From the NCBI GenBank assembly GCA_030748955.1, contig JASMKZ010000001.1, positions 1 through 64,000 on the forward strand: 64,000 nucleotides of DNA, read 5' to 3'. Positions 8,420 to 17,108 of the stretch are shown here, piece by piece. A program made the position numbers and the translations under genes. The stretch is from Fidelibacterota bacterium (GTDB taxonomy: Bacteria > Fidelibacterota > Marinisomatia > SCGC-AAA003-L08 > D37C17). How positions within the stretch are numbered: the stretch's first letter is position 1; each line of letters begins with the position of its first letter. Under the pieces are notes generated by a model. It was not told the origin of the DNA. It did not search any database and was given only the letters and a program-made list of their open reading frames with translations.

Positions 8420-9194
8420 TTTACAGAACATTGGGGTATTATTAGATTTAGACGGAGTGGTTTATCAGGGGGGCTCTTTAATCCCTGGTGCGGCGAAAAC
8501 TATTCATATACTCCAACACAATAACATTCCCTTTCGATTTATTACCAACACTACTCGATTGACGAAAAAAAAGTTGGTGCACAAACTACATTCAATGGGT
8601 TTGTCTATAGAAATTAATGAGGTTTTTGCCGCCCCGCATGCTGCGGTTGAATATTGTAGGGGAAGGGGATATACAGCTATTGATTTGGTGGTTCCCGATA
8701 AAAAAATGGAGGAAGACTTTTCTGATTTCAGCTTGAATGTTGAAAACCCACAGGCTGTTGTATTGGGAGATATGGGTCGCGGGTTTACCTTTGGCTTGTT
8801 AAATTCTCTATTCAAAAAGATATTACATGGGGCCGAATTTGTGGCTATGCATAAAAATAAGTATTGGCATTCTGGCAGTGAGTTAACTCTAGATTTGGGC
8901 GCTTTTGTTTCAGCGCTTGAATTTGCCACTGACAAAGAGGCGGTGCTTATTGGCAAGCCTTCTCCCTATTTATTTCAATTAGCTGTAAAGCCTTGGAAAA
9001 TCCCTTTTCAATCAATTTATATGGTTGGAGATGATGTGGTTGGCGATATTGGTGGAGCCAATAATGTGGGCATGAAGTCTATTTTGGTTAAAACTGGAAA
9101 ATTTAGAAAAGAGGGGGTAGTCTGCCCAGGGAGCAAACCAAATTATATAATCAATTCTATAGCCGATTTACCGAATTTATTACAATTATATTGA
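8412..9194 (+). CDS. NagD/p-nitrophenylphosphatase-family HAD hydrolase
   Basis: About 260 residues. The motif LLDLDGVVYQGG carries the HAD nucleophile Asp, followed by PGAAKTI and the Thr motif ITNTTR typical of the NagD/PGP subfamily. The Lys motif is in GKPSPYLF, and motif IV is MVGDDVVGDIGGANNVGM. The open frame extends upstream, but the TTG at 8412 with AAGGA five bases before it gives the family-typical N-terminus, so I use that start. Substrates are small phosphorylated metabolites such as nucleotides or sugar phosphates; the exact one is unknown. It converges with and slightly overlaps the dehydroquinase-like gene. Confidence 0.8.
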   Translation: MSSLQNIGVLLDLDGVVYQGGSLIPGAAKTIHILQHNNIPFRFITNTTRLTKKKLVHKLHSMGLSIEINEVFAAPHAAVEYCRGRGYTAIDLVVPDKKMEEDFSDFSLNVENPQAVVLGDMGRGFTFGLLNSLFKKILHGAEFVAMHKNKYWHSGSELTLDLGAFVSALEFATDKEAVLIGKPSPYLFQLAVKPWKIPFQSIYMVGDDVVGDIGGANNVGMKSILVKTGKFRKEGVVCPGSKPNYIINSIADLPNLLQLY

Positions 9195-9608
9195 ATCTGA
9201 CAAATGGGTAAGTGCTATTTCGCCTGCTCTATAAAGATCTGTTTCATAAATGTTGTGTAAACCCTGTAACACCTCTGCTTTTTCTCCTACAGAAATTGTT
9301 ATAAATGGTATTGATAACAATTTGAGCATATCCTGTAAAACATACCCTGATTTTTGCCACGGCCCAGGGAAAAAGAGTATTCCACCGGTTTTGTTTCGTT
9401 GTCTCTGTATGGTTGTGGCAGCCTTGGCCTCATCGTTTGTTTGTATAATTTTTACCTTCATATCAAGACTTTTTGCAACCTTACGTAAATTTCTGTTTAA
9501 TTTATCCAAAGTAATATTGGGGTTGGCTTCTATTTTTCGATGCCCCAACAGGTCCATATTGGGACCATGAATAATAAGAACGTTTTTAGAGGTTGTGTGG
9601 TCACTCAT
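9186..9608 (-). CDS. Type II dehydroquinase-fold protein, probably not catalytic
   Basis: A 140-residue protein with the flavodoxin-like layout of type II 3-dehydroquinate dehydratase (AroQ): N-terminal HGPNMDLLGHR, then IIQTNDEAKAATTIQ in place of QSNHEGELID, GILFFPGPWQKSG in place of the INPGAYTHTS loop, and PFITISVGEK in place of PxIEVHLSN. The GPN Asn and the Arg of LGHR are kept. The catalytic Tyr, the substrate-binding Asn, and the two His residues are all replaced. The most economical reading is a paralogue with a new function or a binding role. It overlaps the upstream Nudix gene by 4 bases on the same strand, so the two are coupled. Confidence 0.7.
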   Translation of the reverse strand: MSDHTTSKNVLIIHGPNMDLLGHRKIEANPNITLDKLNRNLRKVAKSLDMKVKIIQTNDEAKAATTIQRQRNKTGGILFFPGPWQKSGYVLQDMLKLLSIPFITISVGEKAEVLQGLHNIYETDLYRAGEIALTHLSDSI

Positions 9609-10108
9609 AATTTTAACTGTTCAAGGTACATGTTTACAATTTTTTCGTGACAAGGAAAGGCAAGGTTGGGCAGTTTTTCTAATGGGAACAAGACCGCTTC
9701 TGCCGCATCATCGCCCGCCTTCAATGCTGACCAATCTTCAATTTGTACTTCCATTCCCACCAACAATATGTCCCCAAAAATTGTATTAAAATGACTGCAT
9801 GTTCCTAGCAGGCCTTTCACCTTACCCTGCAGGTTTGTTTCTTCAATCAGCTCTCGCTCTGCCCCCATTTCCGGCGTTTCTCCCCTTTCAATAAATCCTC
9901 CTGGCAAGCCCCACATTCCTTTTCCTGGCTCAGCGGCTCTTTTCACTAATAATAATTGTTTTTTGTATATACAAATTAGGGTGGCTGTTGGTTTTGGGTT
10001 TTCATAATGAATGGCTCCGCATTGTGAACAATGGTGGCGCATGTTGCCATCTTTTGCGCCAAATTGATTTTTTTTGCCGCAATTTGAACAGAATTCTAAG
10101 TATCCCAT
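9605..10108 (-). CDS. Nudix hydrolase with N-terminal zinc ribbon
   Basis: A 167-residue protein. Two CxxC pairs (FCSNCGKK and HCSQCGAIHY) form an N-terminal zinc ribbon, followed by a Nudix domain with the box GFIERGETPEMGAERELIEE, nearly canonical (the usual EExG is EETN). This layout matches the C-terminal half of NudC-like NADH pyrophosphatases and related free-standing ribbon-Nudix proteins; the upstream NudC domain is absent. The substrate is probably a nucleoside diphosphate derivative but cannot be named. It is upstream of and coupled to the dehydroquinase-like gene, and divergent from the PfkB kinase. Confidence 0.8.
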   Translation of the reverse strand: MGYLEFCSNCGKKNQFGAKDGNMRHHCSQCGAIHYENPKPTATLICIYKKQLLLVKRAAEPGKGMWGLPGGFIERGETPEMGAERELIEETNLQGKVKGLLGTCSHFNTIFGDILLVGMEVQIEDWSALKAGDDAAEAVLFPLEKLPNLAFPCHEKIVNMYLEQLKL

Positions 10109-10174
10109 AATTGAAATATAAGGTAGATTTCATCATTGTATAAAGACAGATAAAAATGCTAATATTTACGACCT

Positions 10175-11083
10175 ATGAATAAACAAAAAAACATACTTGC
10201 TGTGGGCTCTATAGCGCTTGACACGCTAATGACACCACGAGGAAATCGACAAAATATTTTAGGTGGGTCTGCTACATATTTCTCTATTTCTGCCGGACTG
10301 TTGGCCCCTGTAAAATTGGTTGGGGTGGTTGGAAGCGATTTTCCTGAAGATGGGTGGCAATTATTTCGCTCACGGAAAATAAATACTGATAATATATTGG
10401 TTGAAAATGGCCCGACTTTCCGCTGGGGAGGAAAATATAGTGATGATTATTCTACGAGAGATACTCTTTTTACCGAATTGGGAGTTTTTGAAAAATTTTC
10501 TCCTTCCATTCTAGATTCAGATAGAAATTCTCCCCTTGTATTTTTAGGCAATATCCATCCTGATTTACAATTGTCGGTGGCAAAATTAACACTAAATGCT
10601 AACCATATTGTAACCGATACCATGAATTTGTGGATTGATCTTTTCCCTGAAAAGGTGGCTGAAGTTTTGAAGCTTTCTACAATTTTATTAATTAACCACG
10701 AAGAGGCTGAACAGTTTACGGGGCAGTCAGAAATTGCAAGTGCGGCTAGCGAATTATTATCTTATGGACCAGAAATTGTTGTTATTAAAAGAGGTGCAGA
10801 TGGCGCCTATCTGGCTAATGGGGATGTTAGGCGTTCGGTACCCGTTTTCCCTATCAATATGCTGAACGATCCAACTGGTGCCGGCGACACTTTTGCCGGC
10901 GGCTTTATGGGATATCTCTCTCAATCTTCACGGCCAGATTTTCTTGAAGCTGTTATTATGGGCTCCGCCATGGCATCGTTTTGTGTTGAAGGGTTTGGTG
11001 TTGAGTCGCTTTTAAGCGCTACACCAGAACTGCTTGAACACAGGGTGTCAACAATTAAAAAAACATTGATGGAAACAGTGTAA
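10175..11083 (+). CDS. PfkB-family carbohydrate/nucleoside kinase
   Basis: A 302-residue ribokinase-fold enzyme. PfkB motif 1 is around LGGSATYFSISAGLL (residues 28-43) and motif 2 is DPTGAGDTFAGGF (about residues 232-245), with the catalytic Asp in GAGD. INHEEAEQFTG and KRGADGAYL are the other conserved ATP-site segments. The lidless, rather short N-terminus and the VGSIALDT opening are like adenosine- or cytidine-type PfkB kinases, but the substrate cannot be settled. It lies 2 bases upstream of queF, an arrangement seen with purine-derived metabolism. Confidence 0.8.
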   Translation: MNKQKNILAVGSIALDTLMTPRGNRQNILGGSATYFSISAGLLAPVKLVGVVGSDFPEDGWQLFRSRKINTDNILVENGPTFRWGGKYSDDYSTRDTLFTELGVFEKFSPSILDSDRNSPLVFLGNIHPDLQLSVAKLTLNANHIVTDTMNLWIDLFPEKVAEVLKLSTILLINHEEAEQFTGQSEIASAASELLSYGPEIVVIKRGADGAYLANGDVRRSVPVFPINMLNDPTGAGDTFAGGFMGYLSQSSRPDFLEAVIMGSAMASFCVEGFGVESLLSATPELLEHRVSTIKKTLMETV

Positions 11084-11085
11084 TT

Positions 11086-11445
11086 GTGTCTGACCCTTCT
11101 CCTAGCCATACAGATTTTGAGGTGGTGAACAATCAATATCCCGATAGAGATTATGAGGTAAAGATTTCCGTGCCTGAATTTACTTGCGTGTGCCCGCGAA
11201 CAGGACAGCCCGATTTTGCTATAATTGAAATAATATACACTCCTAATAAATTAATTGTGGAATTAAAGTCCCTTAAATTATATGTTCAACAATTTCGTAA
11301 TCTGGGCATTTTTCATGAAAATGTAACAAACAAGATTTTGGACGATTTTCGACTTGCCTGCGAGCCCCGAAAAATTGATGTAATTGGCCATTTTAATCCA
11401 AGGGGTGGAATAAGCACTGTTGTTAGGGCCAATTGGCAAGAATAA
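11086..11445 (+). CDS. queF: NADPH-dependent 7-cyano-7-deazaguanine reductase
   Basis: A 119-residue tunnelling-fold enzyme that reduces preQ0 to preQ1 in queuosine synthesis. The catalytic Cys and Asp are in CPRTGQPDFA, and the QueF signature E-L-K-S-L-K-L-Y is complete. Its size matches the short YkvM/type I QueF. The start is GTG, 2 bases after the PfkB stop. No other queuosine gene is in the window, so the cell must make or import preQ0 elsewhere. Confidence 0.93.
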   Translation: MSDPSPSHTDFEVVNNQYPDRDYEVKISVPEFTCVCPRTGQPDFAIIEIIYTPNKLIVELKSLKLYVQQFRNLGIFHENVTNKILDDFRLACEPRKIDVIGHFNPRGGISTVVRANWQE

Positions 11446-11511
11446 TTTGTTTATTTATATAGAAAATGTTGTTAAATTTCTAGGCTGAAATAGTTTAAAA
11501 AAGGGCTGAAT

Positions 11512-11646
11512 ATGAAGGTCACAATAAAATATACCAATAGAAAACGAAAAAATAAACACGGATTTAAAAAGCGAATGAGTACAAAGGCTGGTCGTGCTCT
11601 TCTGGCAAGGCGACGAAAAAAGGGCCGGAAGACAATTTCTGCCTAA
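11512..11646 (+). CDS. rpmH: 50S ribosomal protein L34
   Basis: A 44-residue, highly basic protein. It ends in [20 protein letters not shown] followed by KGRKTISA, the unmistakable L34 core. The N-terminus [17 protein letters not shown] differs slightly from the common MKRTYQPS start. The stop (11644-11646) is immediately followed by the TTG start of rnpA with no spacer. It begins the conserved rpmH-rnpA-yidD-yidC-mnmE-mnmG run. Confidence 0.95.
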   Translation: MKVTIKYTNRKRKNKHGFKKRMSTKAGRALLARRRKKGRKTISA

Positions 11647-11955
11647 TTGAAATATTCGCTCTCCTCATCGGAGTTTTCAAAAACAATGGGAACCTCCAAA
11701 TCCCTGCACTTTGGGGATTTATCATTTAAATATACCAAAAGCTCTAAACCTAAAATGGGACTTATAGTTTCAAGAAGATATGGAAACGCTATAGAGCGTA
11801 ATTTATTTAAGCGTCGCTGCAGATCTGCCTTTAAATCAATTATGGTTGATAATAATATGGGTTGTGTTGTAGTTGTGCGCCCTAAAAAGCCAGGCCTCTC
11901 TTTTAGGGCCATTCAAGAATCTTTCAATTCTATATATGATAAATTCTCTGATTAA
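11647..11955 (+). CDS. rnpA: Ribonuclease P protein component
   Basis: A 102-residue basic protein that assists the RNase P RNA in tRNA 5' maturation. The signature is GLIVSRRYGNAIERN followed by FKRRCRSAF, close to the family RNR motif (RNRxKRxxRE). The C-terminal VVVVRPKKPGLSF segment fits the family. The start is TTG, directly after the rpmH stop. It is a little shorter than typical RnpA (about 115-120 residues). Its last 20 bases overlap yidD. Confidence 0.92.
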   Translation: MKYSLSSSEFSKTMGTSKSLHFGDLSFKYTKSSKPKMGLIVSRRYGNAIERNLFKRRCRSAFKSIMVDNNMGCVVVVRPKKPGLSFRAIQESFNSIYDKFSD

Positions 11956-12163
11956 ACATTTTTTTATCTTATTAATAAAATTATACAAAACCGTGCTTTC
12001 TGGTTTTCTTCCGGATGCCTGTCGTTTTACGCCGTCTTGTTCTAGTTTTGCAATTGGCGCCCTTGAAAAGCATGGCATAATTATGGGGGGCTGGCTCGCT
12101 TTAAAACGAATTGGTAAATGTCATCCGTTTAATAAAACAACAGGTTTTGATCCGGTGCCATGA
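11936..12163 (+). CDS. yidD: Membrane protein insertion efficiency factor YidD
   Basis: About 75 residues. After a hydrophobic N-terminus (FFILLIKLYKTVLSG) comes the diagnostic DACRFTPSCSSFAIGALEKH, matching CRYxPTCSxYxxxAI..hG of YidD, and then a conserved GKCHPF segment. The frame is open further upstream, but the ATG at 11936 gives the normal length and overlaps rnpA by only 20 bases. It overlaps the yidC start by 4 bases (ATGA). It works with YidC at the inner membrane. Confidence 0.92.
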   Translation: MINSLIKHFFILLIKLYKTVLSGFLPDACRFTPSCSSFAIGALEKHGIIMGGWLALKRIGKCHPFNKTTGFDPVP

Positions 12164-13905
12164 ATGATACCTTTCGATATATCCTTGCTGGTGGGTTAAT
12201 ATTTTTAATTATTATTTTACAACCCGTTTATTTAGAATGGCTTGGATATGATACGGGCACAGTGTCTGGGGAAAATTTAGAGGTTATGGAATCTGAAAGT
12301 GTTGTTGCTGCGCGGGGGAAAAAAATCGCCCCATCTTTTGAGTCTGGGTCGGCTGCCATATTAACCAATCAGGGCCCTGTTGAATCATTTATAACTATAG
12401 TTACCCCTCTATATACTGCGACGCTCACCAATAGGTCCGGCGGCAGTTTTACAAATTATTTTTTATCCAGTAAAAATGCTGATGAATTAAAATATATTGG
12501 TGGATATAATGACGGAGGGGTTTTTAATCCCAACATTCCCGTGTCCTTAACAATTAACTCCGAAGAAAATTGTATGCCCTGCCTGGCAGATTATGATGAT
12601 AATGATGATAAATATAATTTTTTTAACCAACCATTTGCCTTGTTAAACTTTTCAAACCAGCAAGATACCATTTATTTAGATTATGGTTCTGTTGAGCTTA
12701 AATATGCTCTACAGGATGTTGATAGTAGAACAATTATTAACAAAACGGTTTCTTTTTCCGCAGATAAATATATTAATGAGCATTATTACGAAATTAATGA
12801 TGAGGTGTTTGAATATTCAAACAATCTGGAGCTCCTCTGGTATGGCGGCTTGCGACCATCAGAAGAAAAGGAAGAGGAAGATGTGGCTTATGGGTCTGGA
12901 ATTATCAGTCAGGCTGGTGAAATTGAAGATGTGCGGTCTACGGGCCCTGATGAAACTATAACCAGGGAAGTCTATAAAGGACAAACTGATTGGGTTGCCG
13001 TTCGTACAAAATATTTTATGTCAGCCATCATAACTGAAAATTCGGGGAAATACGCCACTCTTTCTGGCCATAATATTGACTTTGGACAACGAACACACAC
13101 GCCTCTATATCATGCATCTATTGGTTTTCCTTTGGATGTATCTACAATATCTTCCAGTGTTTATTTGGGGCCCCTTGATGTTGATTATTTATCTCATGCG
13201 GGGGCTTCCCTTGATGCTTCAATGGATTGGGGTTTTGCGCCCATTCGCCCAATTAGCAAGGGCGTTTTATGGGTGTTAAAATTTATGCATAATAAATTGA
13301 ATCTAAATTATGGGCTTGTTCTGCTTTTATTTGCGGTGCTGGTTCGATTAATTACAGGACCTCTTACAAAAAAAAGTTATGAGTCCAGCCAAAATATGCA
13401 AAAAATTCAACCGAAAATAAAAAAAATTCAAGCAAAATATAAAGGGGACCCCCAGCGCCTTAATAAGGAAACAATGGCTTTATATAAAACACATAAAGTA
13501 AATCCGCTTGGCGGATGTCTTCCTATTATGCTTCAAATGCCTTTATTGTGGGCTTTATTTATGGTTTTTCGTACTACAATTGAGTTTCGAGGGGCGCCAT
13601 TTATGTTGTGGATATCTGATCTATCAAAGCCAGACGTGGTATTAGCTCTTCCTTTTTCTATTCCCATTTATGGAGATGGTGTTGCCATATTGCCCCTGGT
13701 AATGGGGGCAACTCTCTTGCTAACTATGCGTATGTCCTCAGCAACAATGGATAAAAGTCAAAAACCCGTTATGTACTTTATGAATGGATTTTTTATTCTC
13801 CTTTTTAATACTTTCCCATCCGGACTTAACCTGTATTATACGGCCTATAATATGCTAAGTTTTTTCCAACAGCGAAGTATTAAAAATAAGCTTGCTAATC
13901 AATAG
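12160..13905 (+). CDS. yidC: Membrane protein insertase YidC
   Basis: A 581-residue inner-membrane insertase. There is an N-terminal anchor (about residues 7-25), a large periplasmic domain (about 60-355), then the conserved insertase core with transmembrane helices from about residue 375. The cytoplasmic hairpin reads QKIQPKIKKIQAKYKGDPQR, and NPLGGCLPIMLQMPLLWALF is the family signature. The large periplasmic domain is the Gram-negative form. The gene overlaps yidD and lies 15 bases upstream of mnmE. Confidence 0.96.
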   Translation: MNDTFRYILAGGLIFLIIILQPVYLEWLGYDTGTVSGENLEVMESESVVAARGKKIAPSFESGSAAILTNQGPVESFITIVTPLYTATLTNRSGGSFTNYFLSSKNADELKYIGGYNDGGVFNPNIPVSLTINSEENCMPCLADYDDNDDKYNFFNQPFALLNFSNQQDTIYLDYGSVELKYALQDVDSRTIINKTVSFSADKYINEHYYEINDEVFEYSNNLELLWYGGLRPSEEKEEEDVAYGSGIISQAGEIEDVRSTGPDETITREVYKGQTDWVAVRTKYFMSAIITENSGKYATLSGHNIDFGQRTHTPLYHASIGFPLDVSTISSSVYLGPLDVDYLSHAGASLDASMDWGFAPIRPISKGVLWVLKFMHNKLNLNYGLVLLLFAVLVRLITGPLTKKSYESSQNMQKIQPKIKKIQAKYKGDPQRLNKETMALYKTHKVNPLGGCLPIMLQMPLLWALFMVFRTTIEFRGAPFMLWISDLSKPDVVLALPFSIPIYGDGVAILPLVMGATLLLTMRMSSATMDKSQKPVMYFMNGFFILLFNTFPSGLNLYYTAYNMLSFFQQRSIKNKLANQ

Positions 13906-13920
13906 TTTATTGCAAGTGAA

Positions 13921-15267
13921 ATGCTTCCCTATGATCAAGAAAACATTGTAGCTATTGCCACCCCCCCTGGCATTGGGGCCCTTGCCGTAGTGAGGCTGTC
14001 TGGAAGGGATTTAAAACCTTTATATAAAAGATTTACCCATCAACTACCCAAAAACAGGTTTGCATTATTTACAAAGCTTTATCACCCTATAAACAATATA
14101 ATTCTCGATGAGGTTGTTGCAACCTATTTTAAATCTCCTGCAAGCTATACCGGTGAAGACATAATAGAAATATCCTGCCATGGCGGTGCTGCTGTAAAAA
14201 ATTCTATTTTACAGGCCGCTATTGATGGTGGCGCAAGACTGGCTAGGCCTGGGGAGTTTTCATATCGTTCTTTTTTAAATGGAAAAATGGACCTGCTTCA
14301 GGCTGAGGCTGTTTCTGCTTTAATTTCTTCTAAAACATCCCAATCTGCCAAGCTAAGTCTTTGCCATCTAGAGGGAAAGGTTTCCACATTGCTTGGTGAT
14401 ATAAAATCTAGGGTAATAGATGTTCTCTCAATCATTGAAAATGAATTGAATTTTTCAGAAGATGAAATAAGCACCACCTCTTATTCGTCTATTCGTTTAA
14501 TAATTGAAGATGTCCAGTCTCAAATAGCCAAAATTATTAATTCTTCTATAATTGGGAAAAAAATATTTTCGGGTATTCGAATTATAATTTTGGGACGACC
14601 AAATACTGGAAAATCTAGTTTATTTAACGCAATATTGGGAGAAAACAGGGCTATAACCTCGCCTGTGGCCGGTACTACCAGAGACACTGTTGAGTCTTGG
14701 TTTGAGCTAGAGGGTGTTCCTGTGTGTTTGGTTGATACTGCTGGCATTTGGGAGTATGAGGGGCCGCTGGACGCCCTTGGGGTGGAAAAAACCATATCTG
14801 AAATGAAGCGGGCTGATTTGTTTATTATTGTGGATGATAAAAACCCCAACCATATTTTAAATGAACAATTTGAAGGCAAATATCAACAACACCATATTTT
14901 GGTTAAATCAAAGTCTGATTTGTCCAATTCCTCACCGACAAAAGAAACAAATATTATTTATACATCTTCAAAAGAAGGTCTTGGTATAAACAAGTTATTA
15001 ACATCTTTTTCCACATATATTTTAAATAATATTAATCTTTCAGACAGAGAGTCTGGCTTTATGATATCCCAGCGACAGCGGGGGTTGTTAGAAAATTCTT
15101 TGTTGTGTTTAGATGAGGCCATTGTACAGTTGGATTTGGGAATTGAAACGGATATCATAGCATCTACGCTTAATGGTTTTGTTGTTGCTATCAAAGATAT
15201 AGTTGGTGAAATACCTAATAAAGACGTTGTACAAAATATTTTTAATAATTTTTGTGTTGGTAAATGA
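13921..15267 (+). CDS. mnmE: tRNA uridine-5-carboxymethylaminomethyl modification GTPase
   Basis: A 448-residue GTPase that with MnmG modifies U34 of certain tRNAs. The N-terminal tetrahydrofolate-binding domain contains [20 protein letters not shown]. The G domain has GRPNTGKSS (G1), TTRDT (G2), DTAG (G3), and a degenerate G4 (KSKSD). The C-terminal CVGK is the catalytic FCxGK motif. Its stop overlaps the mnmG start by 4 bases, consistent with coupled production of the two partner subunits. Confidence 0.96.
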   Translation: MLPYDQENIVAIATPPGIGALAVVRLSGRDLKPLYKRFTHQLPKNRFALFTKLYHPINNIILDEVVATYFKSPASYTGEDIIEISCHGGAAVKNSILQAAIDGGARLARPGEFSYRSFLNGKMDLLQAEAVSALISSKTSQSAKLSLCHLEGKVSTLLGDIKSRVIDVLSIIENELNFSEDEISTTSYSSIRLIIEDVQSQIAKIINSSIIGKKIFSGIRIIILGRPNTGKSSLFNAILGENRAITSPVAGTTRDTVESWFELEGVPVCLVDTAGIWEYEGPLDALGVEKTISEMKRADLFIIVDDKNPNHILNEQFEGKYQQHHILVKSKSDLSNSSPTKETNIIYTSSKEGLGINKLLTSFSTYILNNINLSDRESGFMISQRQRGLLENSLLCLDEAIVQLDLGIETDIIASTLNGFVVAIKDIVGEIPNKDVVQNIFNNFCVGK

Positions 15268-17078
15268 ATAATAAATCTATTGTGATTGTCGGCGGGGGCC
15301 ATGCGGGGGTAGAGGCAGCATTTGCTGTGGCAAATCTAGGAATAAAGGCCGTTTTGGTTACAATGGATATAAATGCGGTTGGCAGAATGAGCTGCAATCC
15401 GGCAATTGGTGGGCTTGGCAAGGGACACCTGGTAAAAGAAATTGATGCCCTTGGTGGGATTATGGGGAGAGCTTCAGATGCTTGCGGGCTTCAGTTTAAA
15501 GTGTTAAATAAATCTAAAGGAAGGGCGGTTTGGTCGCCTAGGGCCCAAATTGATAAGCATAAGTATGCCATATATATTCAGAAGGCTTTTTCTTCCCATA
15601 AAAATATATCTATTATTCAGGATGAGGTTGTTGATTTCTCTGTTGATAATGGGCGGGTTTCTAGTGTTGTTTTGCGAAAGGGTGGGACATTAAAAACCGG
15701 CGCCCTAATTGTTTGTTCTGGAACCTTTTTAAATGGATTAATACATATTGGAAATGAAAATTTTTCTGCTGGAAGATTTGGAGAACGCGCCGTTGTTGGT
15801 CTGTCAAATGTTCTTGTAAATAAAGGGTTTAGTGTTTCTCGTCTAAAAACAGGTACACCGCCACGCCTGCTATCATCATCAATTAAATGGGATGGCTTGA
15901 CACTATCTGGGGGCGATGAAAACCCCATCCCATTTTCAATTCTCACAGAGCGCCCATTTAAGCCAAAAAACATTCCCTGTCATATTGTTGATACTAACCC
16001 CAAGGTTCATAAAATATTATCTGATAATTTACAAAAATCTGCGATGTATTCCGGAAGTGTTGGCGGTGTTGGTCCCCGCTATTGTCCAAGTATTGAGGAT
16101 AAAATTGTTAGATTTGGTGACAGGGATAAACATCAGCTTTTTTTGGAACCAGAATGGATAAATTCAAATCAAATTTATGTAAATGGGTTTTCTACTAGCA
16201 TGCCAAAACATGTTCAGGAAATTGCTCTCCGTAGCATATCCGGGCTTAAAGATGTTCGGCTGGTTCGCCCTGGCTATGCAATTGAATACGATTACTTTCC
16301 GTCCTCCCAATTAAAAAGCACCCTTGAAACAAAAATGTTTGATGGACTGTTTTTCGCCGGACAAATGAATGGCACATCTGGATATGAGGAGGCTGCAGCC
16401 CAGGGCTTAATAGCTGGCGCTAACGCCGGACTCAAGCTATTAAATAAGGAGCCTCTTGTTTTGGGCAGAGATCAGGCTTATATCGGGGTGCTAATTGACG
16501 ACTTGATTACTAAAGATATAAATGAACCATATAGGATGTTTACATCTAGCGCTGAATATCGCCTTTCACTGCGGGCGGATAGTGCATCAATTCGACTAAC
16601 AGAAAAGGCCTATAAATTAGGGTTGGTCCAGGAAAATCAATATGCGCTTTTTAAGACTTATAAGAAGTCGGTTGATGATATTATAAAATATTGTAAAAAA
16701 ACCCGAATAGAGGTTGATGGTGAGTCGCTTTTGCTTTCAGATTATATTAAGCGCCCAAAAAAATATTTAATAAACTGCAGTGAAGGACGAAAGCTTTTAA
16801 ATGATTGTTTAATTGATTCAGCTTTCACCGCAGAGACAGAAATTAAATATGAGGGTTATGTAAAAATTGAAAATTCTAGGGTGAAAAATTTAAGGAAAAT
16901 GGAGGATGTTGTCATTCCCCGCCTTTTCGACTATTCGTTGCTCCCCAATCTTTCTTCTGAATCAAAAGAAAAGCTGGGGCGCATCAGGCCAGAAACGCTG
17001 GGGCAGGCTTCCAGGGTGGCGGGGGTTCGCCCTGCCGATATTGGTGTGCTCGCCATTTTTCTTAAATCTTTTTCTTAG
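15264..17078 (+). CDS. mnmG: tRNA uridine-5-carboxymethylaminomethyl modification enzyme MnmG
   Basis: A 604-residue FAD enzyme (GidA), partner of MnmE. The N-terminal FAD motif is [12 protein letters not shown], followed by the family signature [42 protein letters not shown] marks the second dinucleotide region, and the C-terminus ([15 protein letters not shown]-like) is the helical tRNA/MnmE-binding tail. The gene ends 1 base before a perfect parS site, an arrangement known from other genomes where mnmG sits next to the partition locus. Confidence 0.96.
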   Translation: MNNKSIVIVGGGHAGVEAAFAVANLGIKAVLVTMDINAVGRMSCNPAIGGLGKGHLVKEIDALGGIMGRASDACGLQFKVLNKSKGRAVWSPRAQIDKHKYAIYIQKAFSSHKNISIIQDEVVDFSVDNGRVSSVVLRKGGTLKTGALIVCSGTFLNGLIHIGNENFSAGRFGERAVVGLSNVLVNKGFSVSRLKTGTPPRLLSSSIKWDGLTLSGGDENPIPFSILTERPFKPKNIPCHIVDTNPKVHKILSDNLQKSAMYSGSVGGVGPRYCPSIEDKIVRFGDRDKHQLFLEPEWINSNQIYVNGFSTSMPKHVQEIALRSISGLKDVRLVRPGYAIEYDYFPSSQLKSTLETKMFDGLFFAGQMNGTSGYEEAAAQGLIAGANAGLKLLNKEPLVLGRDQAYIGVLIDDLITKDINEPYRMFTSSAEYRLSLRADSASIRLTEKAYKLGLVQENQYALFKTYKKSVDDIIKYCKKTRIEVDGESLLLSDYIKRPKKYLINCSEGRKLLNDCLIDSAFTAETEIKYEGYVKIENSRVKNLRKMEDVVIPRLFDYSLLPNLSSESKEKLGRIRPETLGQASRVAGVRPADIGVLAIFLKSFS

Positions 17079-17079
17079 T

Positions 17080-17095
17080 TGTTTCACGTGAAACA
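17080..17095. promoter_or_regulatory. parS centromere-like site (exact 16-bp consensus)
   Basis: TGTTTCACGTGAAACA is a perfect 16-bp palindrome identical to the widely conserved bacterial chromosomal parS site bound by ParB, which loads SMC and drives origin segregation. It lies 1 base after the mnmG stop and before the likely mfd start. I see no other copy in the window, and no parA or parB gene. An exact 16-mer match by chance in 64 kb is very unlikely. Confidence 0.92.
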
Positions 17096-17108
17096 ATTGT
17101 CTCCTATA

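Noticed and set aside
9250-9570. Plus-strand open frame inside the dehydroquinase-like and other minus-strand genes
   Set aside because: It lies antisense to a gene with clear family motifs and has no recognisable content of its own; treated as a shadow frame.
11080-11090. preQ1 riboswitch ahead of queF
   Set aside because: queF starts 2 bases after the PfkB gene stop; no leader exists.
17079-17108. TTG at 17079 as the mfd start
   Set aside because: It would put the parS palindrome inside the coding sequence and adds residues not typical of Mfd. The ATG at 17109 is a better choice, though neither has a clear ribosome site.
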